From Planctomycetota bacterium (lineage in GTDB: Bacteria > Planctomycetota > UBA1135 > UBA2386): DNA of 64,000 bases. Position 1 is the stretch's first letter. Each line of letters starts with the position of its first letter. The stretch spans positions 262,726-326,725 of the forward strand of contig JACKIB010000003.1 in NCBI GenBank assembly GCA_020638695.1, given 5' to 3'. The translations under genes and the position numbers were made by a program. Below, one piece after another: positions 34,619-45,964 of this stretch. The notes below the pieces were generated by a model. That model made no database searches. It was not told the origin of the DNA and was given only the letters and a program-made list of their open reading frames with translations.

Positions 34619-36182
34619 TCGCGCCACACCGGGCCTTCGCCCGTACCAGCGCCGCGCCCTCGAGGCACTGCGCGCCGCGTACCGCGCGGGCCACCGGCGT
34701 GCCTTGGTGGTGATGCCGACCGGCACCGGCAAGACGGTGCTGTTCGCCGAGATCGCGCGGCTCGCCAAGGGACCGGTGCTGGTGCTGGCGCACCGCCAGG
34801 AGTTGGTCGAGCAGGCGCGGCAGAAGATCGCCCAGTGGTGCGACGACGTGGTCGCGGTGGAGATGGCCGAACACCGTGGGCTGACCGCTGCGGCGACCCG
34901 CGCCAAGATCACCGTCGCCAGCATCCAGACGCTGACCCGAAGACTCGCGCAGGTGCCCGGGGACGCATTCCGCCTGGTCGTGGTCGACGAGGCACACCAC
35001 GCCACCGCCGACTCGTACCGCGCGGTGCTCGACCACTTCGACGCCTGGGTGTTGGGCGTCACCGCGACGCCCGACCGCGGCGACCGCCAAGCGCTCGGTG
35101 ACGTGTTCGACGCGGTGGCGTTCGACTACGACATGCAGCAGGCGATCCGCGACGGTTGGCTGTGTCCGATCCGTTCGTTCCTGGTCCGGACGGAAGTCGA
35201 CTTCTCCGGAGTGCGGAAGGTGGCGGGCGAGTTGGCGACCGCCGACGTGGAGCGCATCCTCACCCGCGCGCCGCACCTCGCCGAGCTGGCGCATCCGATC
35301 CTGCGGGAACGCGGCGAACGCCCGACCATGGTGTTCGCTGCCTCGGTGGCGCACGCGCGCGCGCTGGCCCGGGTGCTGTCGGAGCTCGCCGCGGACCCGG
35401 GGTTCGCCGTCGCACTCGACGGAACCACCGAGTTCGAAACCCGCCGCGCGGTGGTCGAGCGCTTCCGCCGCGGTGCGATCCGCGTGCTGGTCAACTGCGC
35501 GCTGTTCACCGAGGGATTCGACGTGCCGGAGATCGCGATGGTCGCGATCGCCCGTCCGGTGTTGTCGCGCGCCTTCTACGCACAGATGGTCGGCCGCGGG
35601 ACGCGTATCGCACGCGGCAAGTCCGACCTGCTGGTACTCGACTTCGTGCCCGGCAACTGCCGGCACAAGCTGATCCAGTCGGTCGACATCTTCGCCGACC
35701 AGGACGCCGATGTGGTCGAACGGGCACGCGGCATCGCCGCGGAGCGCAGCGCCGAGGGCGAGGCGATCGCACTCGAGCAGGCCCTCGAGCTCGCGCGCCA
35801 AGAGGTCGAGGCACACCGCGCCTCGGTCGAGTACCGCCTCATGCAGCGCGATCCGTTCGCCGCGGTCGGCGTCGACGTCGCCGCCGTGCAGCGGCGGCGG
35901 CCGGCCGGGCCACCCGCCACCGAGGCGCAGCGGCGCTTTCTCGCCAAGGCCGGGCTGCCGCGGTCCGCACTCGAGCAACTCGGTGCCGCGGCGGCGGAAG
36001 ACCTGCGTGAACAACTGCTCGAGCGGCGCGCGGTCGGACTGTGTCCGCCCAAGCTCGCGCACCGGTTGGCGGCGTTCGGGGTCGATGCCGAGCACATGTA
36101 CCACGACGAAGCAAGGGAGCTGCTGGCGCGGCTGCAACGGGAGCGCGGGGCCGCCGGCAAACACGAGACGCGGGACGCATGA
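34611..36182 (+). CDS. DEAD/DEAH-box superfamily II helicase
   Basis: ATG 34611 overlaps the end of the radical SAM gene. Helicase motifs are all visible: LRPYQRRALEAL (Q-like), MPTGTGKT (Walker A), VVVDEAHHATA (Walker B), GVTATPDRGD (motif III), VLVNCALFTEGFDVP and QMVGRGTRIA (motif VI). This is the layout of the RadD/type III restriction-like SF2 ATPases. The last 150 residues are helical (PPATEAQRRFLAKAGLPRS) and may bind nucleic acid. The 523-residue protein probably remodels or unwinds DNA or RNA during repair. The partnership with the radical SAM protein is unexplained. Confidence 0.88.
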   Translation: MVDRATPGLRPYQRRALEALRAAYRAGHRRALVVMPTGTGKTVLFAEIARLAKGPVLVLAHRQELVEQARQKIAQWCDDVVAVEMAEHRGLTAAATRAKITVASIQTLTRRLAQVPGDAFRLVVVDEAHHATADSYRAVLDHFDAWVLGVTATPDRGDRQALGDVFDAVAFDYDMQQAIRDGWLCPIRSFLVRTEVDFSGVRKVAGELATADVERILTRAPHLAELAHPILRERGERPTMVFAASVAHARALARVLSELAADPGFAVALDGTTEFETRRAVVERFRRGAIRVLVNCALFTEGFDVPEIAMVAIARPVLSRAFYAQMVGRGTRIARGKSDLLVLDFVPGNCRHKLIQSVDIFADQDADVVERARGIAAERSAEGEAIALEQALELARQEVEAHRASVEYRLMQRDPFAAVGVDVAAVQRRRPAGPPATEAQRRFLAKAGLPRSALEQLGAAAAEDLREQLLERRAVGLCPPKLAHRLAAFGVDAEHMYHDEARELLARLQRERGAAGKHETRDA

Positions 36183-36284
36183 ACCCGGCCGGTGGGGTCG
36201 AGCACGGCACGCGACGTGCTACGCACACCGCGTGATTCGCCGCGGGCATCCCAGCCCCGTGGGTACCATGCGCAGACCGTGTCC

Positions 36285-37472
36285 ATGAAGCAACTCGGGT
36301 CGACCCCTTCCGACGGAACTCCCGCTCGCGGCACGACGCCGCCCACACCACACCCCCGCCCGCCGCACGCAGACCGCGCGAGCGCAGTGCGCAGGGATCG
36401 CGAGCCGCAGTGTTGTGGTAGGCGGACAGGAACGCGTTCGCCGATCGGTGACACCCTGGCCCGAGTCGCGCTGGTAGCCACCCTGTCGCTCACCGGAGCA
36501 TCCGGCCCGGCCCAGGATCGCAACGGGAAGACCCCGCAACCGCCCAAACGGATCGGCGTGTTCTTCTGGCACGACTCCCCCAACGACGAAGCCGCGTTGG
36601 TCGGGATCCGCGCCGCGTTCGCCGAGATCGGCCGCAAGGACGACATCCGCGTCGCCCGAGCCGGCGAGAACGAGGCGGCAGGAGCTCGCATCCTCGCCGG
36701 CTTCCAACGCGACGGCGTGGACCTCGTGTTCGCCATGGGCACCCAGGCGGCGGTGCTGGCGAGCAAGCACGTGAAGCGCACGCCGGTGGTGTTCACCGCG
36801 GTGACCAACCCGATCGACGCGGGCCTGATCCGCAGCTGGGACGGTTCGGGCAGCAACCTGGCGGGCAACAGCAACTGGATCGCACCCGACACGATCCTCC
36901 AGGTGTTCCGGATGACGGTGCCCGGGATCGGACGCCTCGGCATGATCCGCACTCCGGACTGCATCGTCAGCGCATCCGAACTGCGCGCGCTGCGCGCCCA
37001 CTCGAGCGGCGGCACAACACCCATCGAGATCGTCGAGGCACCGGTCACGCGGGCCGAGCAACTCGCTGCCGCCGTCGACCGGTTGGCCGCGCAGCGAGTC
37101 GACGCGATCTGGATCCCGATCGACCCGCTGGTCTACCGCAACACTTCTCGGTTGTTGGATGCCGCGCGCGGACGCGGCATCCCGCTGGTGTCGTCATCGC
37201 TGCGCGGCACCCGCACCGGGGCGACCGCCGGCGTGGTCGTCGACTACGTGCTGCTCGGCAAGCTCGCCGCGGCGATCGCACTGCAGATCCTGGAGCACGG
37301 CCGCGACCCCGGTTCGCTGCCGATCGGCCGGATGCACAGCTACCGGGTCACCGTGAACCTCGAGGCCGCCCGGCAGTGCAGCTACGAGGTGCCCTATTCG
37401 CTGCTCCTGCTCGCCGACATCCTCCTGGAGAAGATCGACTCCGTCGACCCGCCATCGCCCCGTGGAAAGTGA
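36285..37472 (+). CDS. Periplasmic ABC-type substrate-binding protein (ABC_sub_bind family)
   Basis: The type I periplasmic-binding fold of the TrpX-like family is seen in RIGVFFWHDSPNDEAALVGI, LVFAMGTQAAVLASK, TPVVFTAVTNPIDAGLI and GVVVDYVLLGKLAA. A signal segment (ARVALVATLSLTGASGPAQ) lies far from the first start, so the true start is uncertain: ATG 36285, in-frame GTG 36279 (9 nt after a TACCAT box) and GTG 36387 all fit. No ABC permease or ATPase adjoins it. Instead it overlaps a sensor kinase by 11 bp, so it is likely to report its ligand to the kinase rather than feed a transporter. Confidence 0.82.
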   Translation: MKQLGSTPSDGTPARGTTPPTPHPRPPHADRASAVRRDREPQCCGRRTGTRSPIGDTLARVALVATLSLTGASGPAQDRNGKTPQPPKRIGVFFWHDSPNDEAALVGIRAAFAEIGRKDDIRVARAGENEAAGARILAGFQRDGVDLVFAMGTQAAVLASKHVKRTPVVFTAVTNPIDAGLIRSWDGSGSNLAGNSNWIAPDTILQVFRMTVPGIGRLGMIRTPDCIVSASELRALRAHSSGGTTPIEIVEAPVTRAEQLAAAVDRLAAQRVDAIWIPIDPLVYRNTSRLLDAARGRGIPLVSSSLRGTRTGATAGVVVDYVLLGKLAAAIALQILEHGRDPGSLPIGRMHSYRVTVNLEAARQCSYEVPYSLLLLADILLEKIDSVDPPSPRGK

Positions 37473-38990
37473 CCGGAAGCCCCGGCGGCGCGTTCCGCTG
37501 CGCACCAAGCTGCTGCTCGCGATCGTCGCGGTCGCGGCACTGATGCTCGGGTTCCTGCTGCTCTACTTCGGCCCGGCCACCGAGCAGAGCTTCTCGGCGG
37601 CCAGCGACGAGTGGATCGAGCGCACTTCAGCGGCGATGCGCGAGCTGTCCCGGACCGACAACGAGAACGGTCAGCGCCTGCTGAACGACTTGATCCGCCA
37701 CTCGGCCGACGCCCGGCGGCGCGCGCTGCTCGACATCCCGTGGTCGCTGTACAGCGGTGACGCGACGTTGGTGAGCCGAGCGATCGAAGCGCAGGACGCG
37801 GCCCGCAGCCGTCGACTCGCTCGCAATGTCGAGGTCCTGGGCAAGGAGCTGAACCGGCGTGCCGAGCTGCGGATCGCCGCCTACGTGGAGACGTGGAACG
37901 GCCAGCAACGCACCGTCGCCACCGCGTTCGGCAGCCGCCTGCGGACTCTCTACCTGGGACTCTCCGGCGGGGTCCTGCTGGTCCTGTTGCTGGTACTGGC
38001 GCTCGGCCTGGACCGGGCGATCGTGCGTCCGGTGCGGGTCTTGCGCCAGGCGACCCAGAAGGTCGCCAGCGGCGATCTGGCGGTGACGATCGACCGCGCT
38101 CCGCACGACGAACTCGGCGACCTGGCTGCCGATTTCGCCGAGATGGTCCGACGACTCCGCGCGTCGCGCGACGAGATCGAGGACAAGAGCAACCAGCTGG
38201 AAGCGTGGAACCAGACGCTCCAAGACCAGGTGCAGCGCAAGACGCAGCACCTGCAGTCGGCCCTCGCCGATCTGCGGGCGACCCAGCTGCGCCTGACCCA
38301 CGCCGACAAGATGGCCTCGCTCGGCACGCTGGCCGGCGGCATCGCGCACGAATTCAACAACCTGATCGGCGGCATCCGCGGGTGCATTGCGGAAGCAGTC
38401 GCCAGCGCACCGGACTCACCTGCCCGAGAACCGCTGGAGGTCGCGCTGCGCGCCACCGAGCGCGCCGGAACCGTCACCGCCAAGCTGCTGCGCTTCGCGC
38501 GGCCACGGGTTCAGGGGATGGAGCACGCCCGCGTTCGAGAACTGGTCGTCGAGGTCGTCGACCTGGTCGAGCCGCAGGCGCGCCGCCAGGGTGTGCAGGT
38601 CGAGCTGCAGGTGCGCGACGAACTCGACGTGCGGGTCGACACCGGCGAGATGCACCAGGTGCTGTTGAACCTGTTCACCAACGCGTTGCAGGCGATGCCC
38701 GGCGGAGGACGACTGACGATCACCGGACGAAGGGTCGGCTCCGAGGTCGAGATCGCGGTGGCCGACACCGGGATCGGGATTCCCGAAGCGCAGATTTCCC
38801 ACGTGTTCGACCCGTTCTTCACCAACCGCACCGAGCACGGCACTACCGGAGAAGGCTCGGGTCTGGGCCTGTCCGTGTCGTTCGGGATCGTCAGCGCGCA
38901 CGGCGGCCGGATCACGGTGGACAGCGAGCCCGGGCGCGGTTCGACATTCACCGTCTGCCTTCCCGGGCCGGACCAAACCGGAGGCGGTCG

Positions 38991-38994
<4 letters not shown>
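37462..38994 (+). CDS. Sensor histidine kinase (NtrB-like output)
   Basis: The 510-residue protein has two membrane helices (LLLAIVAVAALMLGFLLLYF and LSGGVLLVLLLVLALGL) around a periplasmic domain of about 140 residues, a HAMP region (VRPVRVLRQATQKVASGDLA), a coiled coil, the phospho-His box GGIAHEFNNLIGGI and an ATPase domain with NLFTNALQAM (N box), VADTGIGIP (G1) and GEGSGLGLSVSFGI (G2). It phosphorylates the sigma-54 regulator whose ATG overlaps its stop. The preceding binding-protein gene overlaps its start, so the three form one signalling operon. Confidence 0.93.
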
Positions 38995-40376
<1,382 letters not shown>

Positions 40377-40467
40377 GCGAGGCATCCGGTGGATCGGGCG
40401 AATCCGCGCCCCGGGTCGGCGCCCTGCGCTCGCATCCGCGAGCAGAATCGTGCAGAGTCCAGTGGCC

Positions 40468-41043
40468 ATGCGACGTCCACCTCCCAAGCATCGACTGCCC
40501 CTGCTGCTCACGTGCCTGCTGCCGTGTCTCGGCGCGTGTTCCGGCGTGCGCACCGACGCCACGCCCGGCGCGAACCTCGCGGCAGCGACGACCTACGCCT
40601 GGATGATCCCACCCCCGGCGGGCGCGGCGGTTCGACGGGTCGCCGACGACCTGCTTCGCCATCGACTCGAGGCCGCGGTGGAGGGTCGGCTCGCCGCACG
40701 AGGCATGCGCAAGGTCGCCCGCGATAGCGCCGATGTCCTGGTGCACGCCGGGTTGTCGGTGACCGCGAAGGTGCAGCACAACGACCCCTACTTCTCGCTC
40801 TACATCGCCGAGAAGTACGAGGAAGGTGCGGTGATCGTCGAGCTCTACCGCCGGTCCACCGAGCAGCGCGTGTGGCGTGGCGAGGTGCGGGACCGGCTGC
40901 GCACCATCGGCCGAACGACCGGGGGGATGAGCAACCGGCTGCAGGCGGTGGACGAAGAACGCGTGTGGCGCCTCGAGGACATGGTCAAGGCGATCCTCGC
41001 TCGACTGCCGGCGATCGAGCAGCGTCCGGCGTCGCGCCTCTGA
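40468..41043 (+). CDS. Lipoprotein, DUF4136-like
   Basis: ATG 40468 gives 191 residues with a lipoprotein signal (LPLLLTCLLPCLGACSG). The pattern TYAWM followed by LLRHRLEAAVEGRLAARGM, DVLVHAGLSVTAKV and a late RLRTIGRTTG segment matches the DUF4136 family of outer-membrane-associated lipoproteins of unknown role. It stands 91 nt after the sigma-54 regulator and may be a separate unit. Confidence 0.75.
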   Translation: MRRPPPKHRLPLLLTCLLPCLGACSGVRTDATPGANLAAATTYAWMIPPPAGAAVRRVADDLLRHRLEAAVEGRLAARGMRKVARDSADVLVHAGLSVTAKVQHNDPYFSLYIAEKYEEGAVIVELYRRSTEQRVWRGEVRDRLRTIGRTTGGMSNRLQAVDEERVWRLEDMVKAILARLPAIEQRPASRL

Positions 41044-41100
41044 TCGACGTTCTGCGCGCACGCGGCGCGTCGCCACGCTCGGTCCCGGATCACCCGAAGC

Positions 41101-42744
41101 TCACACGGCTTGGGCGCGGATCCGCGGCTGCAGTGCGATCTCTGCCCGGCCGAGCACCATGTCGGTGACGATCGCCAACAAAGCCGCCGGCAACGCGCCG
41201 CTGAGGATCAGCCCGGAGTCGTTGAGGTACAACCCCTCCACGATCAGCTCGCCGAAGCCACCGGCGCCGATGAACGCGGCCAGGGTCGCCACCCCGATGC
41301 TGATCACCGCGGCGGTGCGGATCCCGGCCATGATGGTGCGCATCGCCAGCGGCAACTGCACCCAGCGCAGCACCTCGGCGGGCCGCATGCCGATGCCGCG
41401 GGCCGCGTCGACCAGATCGGGGTCGACCCCGGCGATCCCGGTGTACGTGTTGCGCAGGATCGGCAGGATCGCGTAGAGCAGCAGGGCGGCAACGGCGGCC
41501 TTCACGTCGAGCCCCAAGAGGGGAATCATGAAAGCGAGCAGCGCCAAGCCGGGGATGGTCTGCAGGACTCCGGCAGTGCCGAGCGCCAGCCGGCGCAGCG
41601 TCGGACGCTCGGTGATGAAGATGCCCAGTGGGATCGCCAGCAGCGCGGCGAGCAATACCGCGATCCCGGTCATCGCGACGTGCTCGAACAGGAGCCGCGC
41701 GGCGCGCTTGGCGCGGCGGCTCCACACGCCGGAGTCCGGGGCGACGATCGCGGCGGCAGCACCGTCGCGGTCGAGCAGGGCGGCCAGGGCTTCACCGGCG
41801 GCCTGCGCTTCGGCGTCCACCCCTTCGACCAGGCCCTCGCGCTCGAGCCAGGCCCGGACCACGAGCCCGGGCCGGTAACCGGCTTCGACGACGTAGTTGA
41901 GTGCCTGCGCGACGCGGTCCGGAACGCGGAACGCCAACTCCGCGAGCGCCTTGCCGAGCTCCGGGTGGTCGCGCAGGACAGCACCGCGCACCACCGGGGC
42001 GGCGTGGTACGGCGGGAAGAACCCGCGGTCGTCCTCCAGCAACCGCATCCCGAGTTTCAGCAGCTTGCCGTCGGTGCTGTACGCATCCATCACGTCGATC
42101 GCCCCGCTGCGGATCGCGTCGTACGCCAGGCTGTGTTCCACCGTGCGGGTCGAGCCGAACTCCAGTCCATACGTCTTGCGCAGGCCGAGCAGGCCGTCCG
42201 CCCGTTGGCCGAACTCGACGCTGAACCCGGCGCGCAGTCGGGCCTGTACCTTCACGAGGTCGGAGATGCACTGCACCCCGAGTTCCTTCGCCCGCTGCGC
42301 CTGCATCGCCAGCACGTAGGTGTTGTTCAGCCCGAACGGGCCGAGCCAACGCACGTCGTGCTCCTTCTGGCAGCGCTCGCGGACGCGGAAGAACGCCCGC
42401 ATCGGGTCGGCGATGCGTCCGGGCTCACGCAGCACTGTGGCCCACCCGGTGCCGGTGTACTCGGCGTAGAGATCGATCTCGCCGGAGGTCAGCGCGCCCC
42501 AGCAAATGGTCGTTCCCCCGAGGTTCGTGCGCCGCGCAACCCGCAGCTGGGTGCGCGCCTCGACGAACTGCGCCATGAGCTCGGCGAGCACCGCGGACTC
42601 CGTGAAGTTCTTGGACCCGACTACCAGTCGTGCAGACTGGCTCGCCAGCCCGCCGGCCATTACCGCTACGAGCGCGCTAGATACGGCCCACCGGGTGTGT
42701 CGTCTGCGGCCCCTGCATGCCGGGCCATCGCCGCTGGTCTTCAC
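41101..42744 (-). CDS. Glycine-betaine/choline-type ABC importer: binding protein fused to permease
   Basis: GTG 42744 opens a 547-residue chain. After a signal helix, residues about 38-305 form an OpuBC/OsmX-like binding protein (RLVVGSKNFTESAVLAELMAQ, YAEYTGTGW, LGPFGLNNTYVLAM, IDVMDAYSTDGKL). Residues about 345-540 form the OpuBB-type permease with five or six helices and the EAA loop (ARGIGMRPAEVLRWVQLPLA). Fused importers are known, but more often in permease-then-binding-protein order; here the binding protein comes first. No ATPase gene lies in the window, so it must be encoded elsewhere. A TAGAGT box stands 6 nt before the start. Confidence 0.9.
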   Translation of the reverse strand: MKTSGDGPACRGRRRHTRWAVSSALVAVMAGGLASQSARLVVGSKNFTESAVLAELMAQFVEARTQLRVARRTNLGGTTICWGALTSGEIDLYAEYTGTGWATVLREPGRIADPMRAFFRVRERCQKEHDVRWLGPFGLNNTYVLAMQAQRAKELGVQCISDLVKVQARLRAGFSVEFGQRADGLLGLRKTYGLEFGSTRTVEHSLAYDAIRSGAIDVMDAYSTDGKLLKLGMRLLEDDRGFFPPYHAAPVVRGAVLRDHPELGKALAELAFRVPDRVAQALNYVVEAGYRPGLVVRAWLEREGLVEGVDAEAQAAGEALAALLDRDGAAAAIVAPDSGVWSRRAKRAARLLFEHVAMTGIAVLLAALLAIPLGIFITERPTLRRLALGTAGVLQTIPGLALLAFMIPLLGLDVKAAVAALLLYAILPILRNTYTGIAGVDPDLVDAARGIGMRPAEVLRWVQLPLAMRTIMAGIRTAAVISIGVATLAAFIGAGGFGELIVEGLYLNDSGLILSGALPAALLAIVTDMVLGRAEIALQPRIRAQAV

Positions 42745-42750
42745 GGCCGC

Positions 42751-42756
42751 ACTCTA
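42751..42756 (-). promoter_or_regulatory. TAGAGT box 6 nt before the importer start
   Basis: On the minus strand TAGAGT (42756-42751), 6 nt, GTG 42744; same spacing as the other leaderless candidates. Confidence 0.35.
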
Positions 42757-42985
42757 CCCCCGCCCCCGGAAGGGCGCGGCGGCGATCCCGGACGGGCAGC
42801 CCCGACGAACTCGGAGCGATGCGTCGCCGCGCATCGGGTCCGATTCGAATTAACCAGTACTTGGCTGCACCGGCCCGGGGGCACGCGGCACCATGTTCGG
42901 GGCAGATTGCACCATGCGGGCCGTTTCGGCCCTCGCGCTCCTCTTGCGCGCCAACCACCCCCGAGCTGCACACGCGGATCACGAC

Positions 42986-44134
42986 ATGAGACTCTTCCTC
43001 AACTCCACCCTGTTCCTCGCTTGCACGGCCACGTTGGCCGCGCAGACCTACCGCTCGTCCCCCGACGGCTTCCTCTCCAGCGAAGGCGAGCTGAAGGCCT
43101 ACATGTTCGGCGAGTGGGCCAACGCCCGCGAGATGTTCCTCGACGGCACCGCCCGCAACAACGTGATGGTGCTCAAGGGCGTCGACCTGCGCGCGGACAA
43201 CTTCAACTACGGGGCTTCGACGGGTACTGCCCGGACGTTCTCGCGCATCACGCTCGACATCGCGCCGTGCAACTTCGCCACCCCGTCGACCAACTTCTCG
43301 AGCAACCCGACCAGCACCCCGACCCGGGTGTTCAGTGCCTCGGTCACGCTGCCCGGACGCACCGGCTTCCCGACCAGCACGCCGGCGCCGTGGGACATCA
43401 ACTTCGCGTTCACCAACACCTGGATCTACAACGGCGCGACCGACATCTGCCTGGACTTCGAATTCCAGGGCGGCGTGCTGGCCAACGCGAGCACCCAGTG
43501 GTGGCCGAAGCCCTGCGCCTACGAGACCTACTACGTCGACGCACCGAACACCGGCAACATCGGTGAGGGTGCCTTCAAGCAGCACGGCACCGGTTGCACC
43601 GACAGCGCGCACACCTCGCCGGGCACCGGTTGGGTGACGACCAAGGTCTACAACTCGATGGCGCCGAAGAACCAGAACATGTACGAGGTCTACTCGAGCA
43701 CCTCGTACACCGCCAACAACGCGCTGGTGCTCCACGCTTTCAGCTTCTTCCCGGACACCACCGGCCAGGTGTTCCCCGGCGTCGCGTGCGAGAAGGTCTT
43801 CATGGACCTGACCAAGCCGATCTACCTGTTCCCGACCACGGCCGGGACCGGTGGCACCCGCGCTTACATCAACTACCCGCTGATCCCCTACCAGAAGATC
43901 TTCGAGGGCACCAACGTGGTCGTGCAGGGCGTGTGGGACGACTCGGTCACCAACCAGACCAAGTTCACCTACGCCGAGAGCAACATCCTGCCGAAGATGC
44001 CCGGCACCTACAGCCGAGCGATGCTCTACTCGTGCGACACCGCCAACTACGTCAGCGGACGCCAGGACCCGGTGACCGGCACCACGATCATCACCGAGGC
44101 CACGCACAACCCGATCTTCCGCTACGTCCAATAG
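42986..44134 (+). CDS. Secreted protein of unknown function (lineage-type exported protein)
   Basis: ATG 42986 gives a signal peptide (MRLFLNSTLFLACTATLAAQ) and 362 mature residues rich in Thr, Ser, Asn, Tyr and Phe. Repeated strand-like segments (SRITLDIAPCNFATP, ATDICLDFEFQGGVLA, ALVLHAFSFFPDTTGQVFPG) suggest a beta-sandwich. No known family motif was recognised. It resembles the truncated gene at 1-935 in composition and in its AxAQ signal cleavage. Probably cell-surface or extracellular. Confidence 0.85.
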   Translation: MRLFLNSTLFLACTATLAAQTYRSSPDGFLSSEGELKAYMFGEWANAREMFLDGTARNNVMVLKGVDLRADNFNYGASTGTARTFSRITLDIAPCNFATPSTNFSSNPTSTPTRVFSASVTLPGRTGFPTSTPAPWDINFAFTNTWIYNGATDICLDFEFQGGVLANASTQWWPKPCAYETYYVDAPNTGNIGEGAFKQHGTGCTDSAHTSPGTGWVTTKVYNSMAPKNQNMYEVYSSTSYTANNALVLHAFSFFPDTTGQVFPGVACEKVFMDLTKPIYLFPTTAGTGGTRAYINYPLIPYQKIFEGTNVVVQGVWDDSVTNQTKFTYAESNILPKMPGTYSRAMLYSCDTANYVSGRQDPVTGTTIITEATHNPIFRYVQ

Positions 44135-44229
44135 CGTGACGCGGGGCGAGGCCGCGCTCGCGTCGATCGAGGTAGGCGCGTCAGCGCGCTCGGCCTTGCC
44201 CTGACGACGGGGACAGCTACAAGCGGGGG

Positions 44230-45570
44230 ATGCGCAAGCCAACCACCTCGCTTCGTAGCGCTCCGCTCCTGCTGGCAGCCCTGACCGGCGGACTCACCGC
44301 CCAGGCTGCCACCACCGCGCCGCAGGGTTTCGTCAACCTGATGCCGGGTCGCGACCTCGCCGGTTGGTGGGGGCTCTCCACCGAGAATCCTGCCGTCTGG
44401 CAGAAGCTCACGCCGGACGCGCTGCGCCAGAAGCGTGAAGCGAGCCGCGCCGACATCCGCAAGCACTGGACGGTGGTCGGCGACGAGTTGCACAACGACG
44501 GCCACGGGTTGTTCCTCACCACCGAGCGCGACTACGCCGACTTCGAGCTGCGCATCGAGTACCGTACCGTCGCCAAGGCGGACAGCGGTGTGTACTTGCG
44601 CGGCATTCCGCAGGTGCAGATCTGGGATACCACCGAAGCCGGCGGCAAGTGGAAGATCGGCGCCGACAAGGGCTCCGGCGGACTGTGGAACAACACCGCC
44701 GGCACGCCCGGTCGCGATCCATTGGTCCACGCCGACAAGCCGTTCGGCGAGTGGAACGGTTTGCGGATCGTCATGGTCGGCGAACGGGTGAGCGTGTGGC
44801 TGAACGGCAAGCTCGTTGTCGACCATGCGCGGCTGGAGAACTACTTCGACCGAGCGCACTGCTTGCCGCGAACCGGCCCGATCCAACTGCAGACGCATGG
44901 TGGTGCGATCCAGTGGCGCAGCATCTTCCTGCGCGAGATCGACGCCACCGAGGCGAACGCGATCCTGTCGCGCGGCGGACCCGACAAGCCGAACACACCA
45001 CGCGGCAAGCTGCTGTTCGACGGCAAGAGCCTCGACGGGTGGAAAGGCAAGACGGACAACTACACGGTCACCGCGGCCGGCACGTTGTGCTGCAAGCCCG
45101 GCAAGGGTGGCAACGTCTACACCGCCGAGCAATTCGGCGACTTCGAGGTGGACCTCGAGATCAAGCTGCCGCCTGGCGGGAACAACGGCCTGGCGATCCG
45201 CTACCCGGGCAGGGGTGACGCGGCGTACTCCGGGATGTGCGAGCTACAGGTGCTCGACAACACCGCGGCGAAGTACCGCAAGCTCCACCCACAGCAGTAC
45301 CACGGCTCGGTCTACGGACAGGTCGCCGCTCAGCGCGGCTACCTGCGCGCTCCGGGGACCTGGAACTTCCAGTCGGTCACGGTGCGCGGCTCGCGGATTC
45401 GCGTCGAGCTGAACGGGTTCCGGATCCTGGATGCGGACATCCTGAAGGACGCGAACTACATGTACCCGAAGGATCGCTTCGGCGGGCGCACGCGCACCAA
45501 GGGCCACTTCGGCTTCGCGGGGCACAATGACCCGGTCGAGTTCCGGGCGATCCGGGTGCGCAAGCTGTAG
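44230..45570 (+). CDS. Exported protein with two DUF1080 (3-keto-disaccharide hydrolase-like) domains
   Basis: A signal peptide (APLLLAALTGGLTAQA) precedes two concanavalin-like DUF1080 domains. The first (about 35-240) has FVNLMPGRDLAGWWGL, LTTERDYADFELRIEYR, SGVYLRG and WNGLRIVMVGERVSVWLNG; the second (about 260-446) has GKLLFDGKSLDGWKGK, YTAEQFGDFEVDLEIKLP and NNGLAIRYPG. DUF1080 proteins are abundant in Planctomycetota and act on glycans. An upstream TACAAG box 6 nt before the ATG resembles the leaderless set, although a G-run is also present. Confidence 0.9.
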   Translation: MRKPTTSLRSAPLLLAALTGGLTAQAATTAPQGFVNLMPGRDLAGWWGLSTENPAVWQKLTPDALRQKREASRADIRKHWTVVGDELHNDGHGLFLTTERDYADFELRIEYRTVAKADSGVYLRGIPQVQIWDTTEAGGKWKIGADKGSGGLWNNTAGTPGRDPLVHADKPFGEWNGLRIVMVGERVSVWLNGKLVVDHARLENYFDRAHCLPRTGPIQLQTHGGAIQWRSIFLREIDATEANAILSRGGPDKPNTPRGKLLFDGKSLDGWKGKTDNYTVTAAGTLCCKPGKGGNVYTAEQFGDFEVDLEIKLPPGGNNGLAIRYPGRGDAAYSGMCELQVLDNTAAKYRKLHPQQYHGSVYGQVAAQRGYLRAPGTWNFQSVTVRGSRIRVELNGFRILDADILKDANYMYPKDRFGGRTRTKGHFGFAGHNDPVEFRAIRVRKL

Positions 45571-45964
45571 TGGCTGGTAGTTTCTTGCAGGCCACGGAGT
45601 CGTATTCTGCAGACTGGGTCCGTTCGGTTGCAACAAGAACACGTCCTGGGGAGCAGGCATGCATGGACAGGGTGTCCCAGGCTCGCTTCTGTGGCATCGC
45701 AGGAATTCGAGTCCGGGTTGCGACGGAATCCTGAGTGTCGCTTGGGACAATCCCCGACCGCCAAGGCCGGAATCGGGGAGCCTCTCGTGGATACGCCACG
45801 GGTGAGCCAGTAGTGTCGATAGCCTTTCAGCTCCGACCCCATTCTCCTCCGCGACTACCGCGATGCCCGATCGAAGGAGGCCCGGCGGCACTTCCGCGAG
45901 TGGAAGAAGAGGGCTCACTGACTTGGGCGCACAAGAGGATTTGACCGATACGACCCTTCCCGCC
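45571..45964. other. Spacer left of the defence-like island
   Basis: The base composition is more even here than in core genes. A 32-codon open segment at 45823-45921 (…LLRDYRDARSKEARRHFREW…) looks protein-like but has no start and may be the remnant of a broken gene. No repeat of the tRNA-Thr end was found. Confidence 0.35.

Noticed and set aside
45690..45725. T-arm-like string (GGAATTCGAGTCC) suggesting a tRNA fragment or attachment site
   Set aside because: Stem pairing is incomplete, no acceptor or anticodon arm adjoins it, and it does not match the end of tRNA-Thr.
45823..45921. Short open segment (LLRDYRDARSKEARRHFREW)
   Set aside because: It looks like protein but is only 32 codons between stops with no start codon; it may be a gene remnant, yet nothing proves it.
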